From: UKL13-2 sp038321965
GTDB taxonomy: Bacteria; Pseudomonadota; Gammaproteobacteria; Burkholderiales; Usitatibacteraceae
DNA: 64,000 nt
Direction: 5' to 3'
NCBI GenBank assembly: GCA_038321965.1
Contig: JBBQFL010000021.1
Span: 8,739 to 72,738 of the forward strand
The first letter of the stretch is position 1; every line of letters begins with the position of its first letter. A program made the translations under genes and the position numbers. This document shows positions 60,106 through 64,000 of this stretch, piece after piece. The notes below the pieces were generated by a model. It was not told the DNA's origin. It was given only the letters and a program-made list of their open reading frames with translations, and ran no database searches.

Positions 60106-61530
60106 CTAGTAGCGGTAGCTGTCCGGCTTGTACGGCCCCTGCTTGGAAACGTGAATGTACGCAGCCTGCTGATCCGACAACTCTGTCAACTGTGCGTTGA
60201 GTTTCCGCAACTGCAAACGTGCGACTTTCTCGTCCAAATGCTTGGGCAAAACGTACACGCCGATCGGATATTTTTCCGTGTTGCTGTACAGCTCGATCTG
60301 CGCGATGGTCTGATTTGCAAACGAAGACGACATCACGTACGACGGATGGCCCGTACCACAACCCAGATTCACCAGGCGCCCCTTTGCCAGCAGGATGATG
60401 CGTTTACCGTCTGGAAAAATGATGTGGTCGACCTGGGGCTTGATTTCTTCCCACTTGTATTTTTCGATGCCGGCGACGTCGATTTCATTGTCAAAGTGGC
60501 CGATATTGCAAACGATCGCCTGGTCTTTCATCTTCAACATGTGATCGTGGGTGATGATGTGATAGTTGCCGGTCGCGGTTACAAAAATGTCAGCCTTATC
60601 GACTGCGTAATCCATGGTCACGACGCGATAGCCTTCCATTGCAGCTTGCAGCGCGCAGATCGGATCGACTTCGGTGACCCACACTTGTGCCGACAATGCA
60701 CGCAACGCCTGTGCGGAACCCTTGCCTACGTCGCCATAGCCGGCAACGACTGCCACTTTGCCTGCGATCATTACATCTGTGGCGCGCTTGATGGCATCGA
60801 CCAGCGACTCACGGCAGCCGTAGAGGTTGTCAAATTTCGATTTGGTGACGCTGTCATTGACGTTGATGGCGGGGAATGCGAGCTTGCCGTCCTTGTGCAT
60901 CTGGTACAGGCGATGCACGCCCGTGGTGGTTTCTTCGGTCACGCCCTTGATGGCTTTGAGGCGCACCGAATACCAATGCGGGTCCTTGGCGAGTTGGGCC
61001 TTGATGGCCGCGAACAGGATGCGCTCTTCTTCGGCGCCGGGATTGTTCAGCACTGACAAATCGGTTTCTGCGCGCGTGCCCAAGTGCAGCAGCAGGGTTG
61101 CGTCGCCGCCGTCATCGAGAATCATGTTTGAATAACCGCCGTCTTTCCAATCGAAAATACGGTGGGTGTAATCCCAATAATCTTCCAGCGTTTCGCCCTT
61201 GACGGCGAACACAGGTGTGCCGTTTGCGGCAATGGCAGCAGCCGCATGGTCCTGCGTTGAAAAAATATTGCACGACGCCCAGCGCACTTCTGCACCCAGT
61301 GCTTCGAGCGTCTGGATCAGCACTGCAGTCTGGATGGTCATGTGCAACGAGCCGGTGATACGGGCACCCTTCAGCGGACGGGTCACAGCGAACTCCTCGC
61401 GGATTGCCATCAGGCCGGGCATCTCGGTTTCGGCAATCTTGATTTCCTTATTGCCCCAGTCAGCCAGTTTCAAATCGGCGACGTGATAGTCGTTATTGAT
61501 CAAATTTTGTGGTTTGAGAATTGCGTTCAT
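60106..61530 (-). CDS. ahcY: Adenosylhomocysteinase
   Basis: Hydrolyses SAH to adenosine and homocysteine, relieving product inhibition of methyltransferases. From ATG 61530 (behind AAGGAGC) it has 474 residues. It shows SLHMTIQTAVLIQTLEALGAEVRW, NAD-binding VVAGYGDVGKGSAQAL, and the C-terminal HLDEKVARLQL and KPDSYRY. Length is that of the long bacterial form. Its leader contains an SAH riboswitch with a terminator, which should raise expression when SAH accumulates. Confidence 0.98.
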   Translation of the reverse strand: MNAILKPQNLINNDYHVADLKLADWGNKEIKIAETEMPGLMAIREEFAVTRPLKGARITGSLHMTIQTAVLIQTLEALGAEVRWASCNIFSTQDHAAAAIAANGTPVFAVKGETLEDYWDYTHRIFDWKDGGYSNMILDDGGDATLLLHLGTRAETDLSVLNNPGAEEERILFAAIKAQLAKDPHWYSVRLKAIKGVTEETTTGVHRLYQMHKDGKLAFPAINVNDSVTKSKFDNLYGCRESLVDAIKRATDVMIAGKVAVVAGYGDVGKGSAQALRALSAQVWVTEVDPICALQAAMEGYRVVTMDYAVDKADIFVTATGNYHIITHDHMLKMKDQAIVCNIGHFDNEIDVAGIEKYKWEEIKPQVDHIIFPDGKRIILLAKGRLVNLGCGTGHPSYVMSSSFANQTIAQIELYSNTEKYPIGVYVLPKHLDEKVARLQLRKLNAQLTELSDQQAAYIHVSKQGPYKPDSYRY

Positions 61531-61570
61531 TAATAGCTCCTTGCGGTGATTTAAATATGGCGAGCGCAAT

Positions 61571-61674
61571 AAAAAACGCCCGCATCCGGTTAAGAATGCG
61601 AGCGCAGTTATTCAGTTGCAAATTCGTTCCGAGCCTGGTCAATTTCAAGAATTGTTCGCAGCGCTCCTCGGAAC
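61571..61674 (-). promoter_or_regulatory. SAH riboswitch with terminator expression platform
   Basis: On the minus strand the aptamer starts with P1 GTTCCGAG / CTCGGAAC (61674-61667 with 61633-61626) around the conserved GGAGCGCTGCGA and CCAGGCTCGG segments of the SAH riboswitch class. The pseudoknot pairs GAGCGC (61666-61661) with GCGCTC (61605-61600). The latter overlaps the 5' arm of a terminator, CGCTCGCAT / ATGCGGGCG followed by six T (61604-61571). Pseudoknot and terminator exclude each other, predicting an ON switch with SAH bound. Confidence 0.92.
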
Positions 61675-61678
61675 CGAA

Positions 61679-61684
61679 ATTATA
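61679..61684 (-). promoter_or_regulatory. -10 element of ahcY
   Basis: A perfect TATAAT on the minus strand lies five bases before the riboswitch P1 stem, so transcription would begin almost at the aptamer. No convincing -35 is seen. Confidence 0.6.
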
Positions 61685-61729
61685 CTGATTTTGCAATGCC
61701 CTGGCGAGTGCTTTTGTGAGTCAGTACCG

Positions 61730-62242
61730 CTACAGGCCCAGGCTGCTACCGGTGACCGCCAACTCCGATTGATCCCAAATTTCCTCAAAGCGCTCCAGAA
61801 ACGGCCGCGTGCCGACCGCGTCATACATGGTCAATACCGACCGTGGGTGATCCGCATGCAACTTGCGCCAAAAGTGTGCGTCATCGGCGATGACCATTGA
61901 GTCGCGGGCTTCGGACGCCCGCCCCATTGTGCGGTGAATTTGAATTTGGCCCGAGAACTGGGTGAGCAGCGCAATCAGCCGCGGAAGGTCGGCCTCGATA
62001 CCGCGCGTATCGTGTAGCGCAATGCGCATCGTATGATCGCGGCTGGCGTGAAAAAACAGTCGAAGCGTCTCAATCTGATCGCGCTCCCCAAGCTCACGTT
62101 CCTTCATTGCTTTCGGATCTGCGTCGAAAATGCGAATTTCTCGTTGCGCCACCGCCAGTACCGAAACAATCGCGTTACGACTCTCCGCTTTGGTTTCCAT
62201 TAGGCGGTAAATTTTTTCAGGTTGCGAATCGCTCTCTGGCAT
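61730..62242 (-). CDS. Conserved hypothetical protein
   Basis: A 170-residue soluble, charged protein without signal or membrane segment. It contains ETLRLFFHASRDHTMRIALHD and SGQIQIHRTMGRASEARDSMVIADDAHFWRKLHADHPR. The H...R...D...W arrangement and IHRT segment recall a phospholipase-D-like half domain, but no HKD motif is complete. Similar proteins sit beside roxA in related bacteria. It begins 36 bp after roxA on the same strand and ends upstream of the ahcY promoter. Function unknown. Confidence 0.7.
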   Translation of the reverse strand: MPESDSQPEKIYRLMETKAESRNAIVSVLAVAQREIRIFDADPKAMKERELGERDQIETLRLFFHASRDHTMRIALHDTRGIEADLPRLIALLTQFSGQIQIHRTMGRASEARDSMVIADDAHFWRKLHADHPRSVLTMYDAVGTRPFLERFEEIWDQSELAVTGSSLGL

Positions 62243-62278
62243 GGTTGCTCCTATCGGGTATACCGCTTATTACATCAA

Positions 62279-63466
62279 TCAATGGCGGGCAATCGACAAC
62301 GCGCCGTCGCAATAACATTGGTACAGCCATTTCATCTCGACGCCCGGCTTCAATTCTATGCATTTGGCCGCAGATAACATGCGCCGGTTCGCCAACTCGC
62401 GCAGGAGTTGACGGGAGCCACGGATGTCTGCCGCTACTTCGCCGTTTACATAGGCGTGTTTGTCGTCGTACAAAATACGTGTTTTCAGATCGAGTTCAAG
62501 GCCGTGTCTTTTCATCAGCTGTTCAAATTGTTTGGCAGAGACAGGTTCCTCGGGTACGTCGAATACGACATGCGTCTTGGGCTCAGTCAAATAGCAACCA
62601 ACAAATTTGCGCACGTTGGCCGGATCATTCGCTGCTGCCTGCACGCTATTGAGCAAGTCGGAAAATCTCTGCCGCATTGCCGGATCAATTTCCGCACAAG
62701 ACCGCGAAGGCTCGATACCGGCATCTGCGTAGAGGCCCGCTAACGAAATCGAATCACGCAGGTAGTCGAGGAACGCCAAACTCATGTCTTGTTTGGACGG
62801 GGCACGGAAACCGACGGACCACGTTAAACACTCTGATTCAGCAATGCCATTGTGAGCAACACTAGGCGGCAGATAGAGCATGTCACCAGTTTCAAGAACG
62901 AACTCCTCGGTCGGCTTGAAGTATGACAATATTTTCAGGGGCATATCTGGTTCCAGACGCAGATCCCGCTGCTGTGAAATTTGCCAGCGGCGGCGCCCAC
63001 TGCCCTGCAATAGAAATACGTCGTAGGTGTCAAAATGCGGACCAACACCCGCCCCGGCTACCGCATAACTCACCATCAAATCATCGATTCTCGCTTGTGG
63101 GATAAAGTTGAATCTTGCAAGCAGCTCATGCGCCTCGTATGAGAAATGCTGTACATCTTGTATGAGCACCGTCCACACGGCACTCTGCGGCAAACGAAAG
63201 TCCTTTGCTGAAAACGGCCCATGCTGCAATTGCCAGTCGCCTGCAACGCTAGAGACCAGGCGACTTTCTGCATCATCACGGCGCGCAAGAGTGAACACTT
63301 CTTTCTTGCTGAGCGGGCCAACGAATCCTTTGATGGCATTGCGAATGAGCAGTGGCTTTTTTTGCCAATAGTCTCGCAAGAACACACTCGCACTAATTCC
63401 GCCAAGCAGGTCCAAGGGAAGCTGCGCGGCATTTCCAGTTGGTGGTTTCGTACGGTGTAAATTCAT
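62279..63466 (-). CDS. roxA: Ribosomal protein L16 arginine hydroxylase-type JmjC oxygenase
   Basis: A 395-residue 2-oxoglutarate/Fe(II) oxygenase of the YcfD (RoxA) family. The iron facial triad is His144 and Asp146 in GPHFDTYDVFLLQGSGRRRW and His205 in YLPPSVAHNGI. The C-terminal half is a helical winged-helix region as in YcfD. E. coli YcfD hydroxylates Arg81 of ribosomal protein L16. It is divergent from the bcp-like gene with 99 bp between starts. Substrate is by family inference. Confidence 0.9.
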   Translation of the reverse strand: MNLHRTKPPTGNAAQLPLDLLGGISASVFLRDYWQKKPLLIRNAIKGFVGPLSKKEVFTLARRDDAESRLVSSVAGDWQLQHGPFSAKDFRLPQSAVWTVLIQDVQHFSYEAHELLARFNFIPQARIDDLMVSYAVAGAGVGPHFDTYDVFLLQGSGRRRWQISQQRDLRLEPDMPLKILSYFKPTEEFVLETGDMLYLPPSVAHNGIAESECLTWSVGFRAPSKQDMSLAFLDYLRDSISLAGLYADAGIEPSRSCAEIDPAMRQRFSDLLNSVQAAANDPANVRKFVGCYLTEPKTHVVFDVPEEPVSAKQFEQLMKRHGLELDLKTRILYDDKHAYVNGEVAADIRGSRQLLRELANRRMLSAAKCIELKPGVEMKWLYQCYCDGALSIARH

Positions 63467-63565
63467 TGAAGGCAGCTATTGCAGGGCTATAAAGAAAATG
63501 CGTTAGAATAATTTCGACGCTAATTTCGTCAACGAAATTCAATCAAACTTCTAGACTGGACGGCA

Positions 63566-64000
63566 ATGTTACACGTTGGTTCTAGGGCTCCCGCGTTTGA
63601 ACTACCCGACGCAAGCATGGAAATGATCCAGCTTTCCAGTTTCCTCGGCAAGAAAAACGTCGTGCTGTATTTTTATCCGCGCGATGGCACGCCGGTGTGC
63701 ACCATGGAGGCGATTAACTTCTCCGATCATGAGGAAGCCTTTGAAGAGTGTGACACGGTTGTTTTCGGCGTGTCCCGCGATGATTGTCTGGTCCACGAGG
63801 AGTTTCGAGACAAACATGGCATTTCCCTGCAGCTTCTGTCCGACGCCGACTGCGAAGTAATGAAAAAATATGATGTGCTGGTGGACGCCGGTGCAAATGG
63901 CGCAGCGCGCTCAGGCGTACACAGAGCAACTTTTGTCATTGACAAGACTGGCACTGTGCGGCACATCCTGCGCGACTTGAATCCACGCGAACATGTCGCA
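63566..64000 (+). CDS. Bcp-type peroxiredoxin, 3' end cut by window
   Basis: The first 145 codons of an AhpC/TSA-family thiol peroxidase. The peroxidatic Cys45 lies in YFYPRDGTPVCTMEA, and FGVSRDDCLVHEEFRDKHG follows. E. coli Bcp has a resolving Cys five residues after the peroxidatic one; here that position is Ile, so another Cys or a partner thiol must resolve. The frame is open to the last base of the window. No terminator is visible. Confidence 0.9.
   Translation, partial: MLHVGSRAPAFELPDASMEMIQLSSFLGKKNVVLYFYPRDGTPVCTMEAINFSDHEEAFEECDTVVFGVSRDDCLVHEEFRDKHGISLQLLSDADCEVMKKYDVLVDAGANGAARSGVHRATFVIDKTGTVRHILRDLNPREHVA

Noticed and set aside
59917..61056. 379-residue plus-strand ORF over ahcY and metF
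   Set aside because: It is entirely antisense to two well-defined enzymes and shows no domain.

Overview
The window is a gene-dense bacterial chromosome segment from a member of the Betaproteobacteria; the order (Burkholderiales or Nitrosomonadales) cannot be fixed from the sequence. The lineage call rests on conserved gene orders: pilB-pilC-pilD-coaE-zapD-yacG, hemA-prfA-prmC-grxD, ftsY-ftsE-ftsX-rpoH, lolB-ispE-tRNA-Gln-prs-rplY-pth-ychF, and an aa3 oxidase cluster with DUF2244, DUF2970 and DUF2909 accessory genes. No transposase, integrase, phage gene or CRISPR array is visible. The metabolism suggested is aerobic and respiratory.

Layout. 1-3.6 kb: the 3' part of a membrane-anchored caspase-clan (C13) peptidase and an unknown membrane-anchored protein. 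3.7-12.6 kb: a metal-oxyanion region with a FecCD-type permease/ATPase pair lacking a binding protein, an excisionase-type HTH regulator with a binding-protein-like sensor domain, divergent tupBCA (tungstate), and modE-modABC (molybdate) reading out of the hemA-prfA-prmC-grxD operon. 16.4-22.8 kb: a periplasmic glutathione peroxidase, the type IV pilus assembly genes pilBCD, coaE, zapD and yacG. 22.9-32.8 kb: cytochrome aa3 oxidase subunits, copper and heme A assembly factors, and ridA. 33.0-38.1 kb (minus strand): ftsY, ftsE, ftsX, rpoH, folE and a BLUF photoreceptor. 38.1-49.7 kb: rsmD, coaD, ferredoxin, a dynamin-like GTPase, mutM, a TPR protein, lolB, ispE, tRNA-Gln(UUG), prs, rplY, pth and ychF. 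49.9-64 kb: a lipoprotein, pntAB, a MidA-type methyltransferase, a pteridine-reductase-like SDR, ttcA, an M48 protease/SH3 pair, metF and ahcY behind an S-adenosylhomocysteine riboswitch, roxA, and the start of a Bcp-type peroxiredoxin.

The strongest non-coding signals are: an SAH riboswitch whose pseudoknot strand is also one arm of a terminator ahead of ahcY; a perfect CIRCE (HrcA) operator plus two sigma70-like promoters ahead of rpoH; a ModE-type 9-6-9 operator ahead of modA; three ATGCA boxes at exact 10-bp spacing between the tungstate regulator and tupB; and a dispersed-type palindromic repeat lying in frame inside the tupA signal peptide. These are pattern matches made by eye. No database search, folding program or alignment was run.
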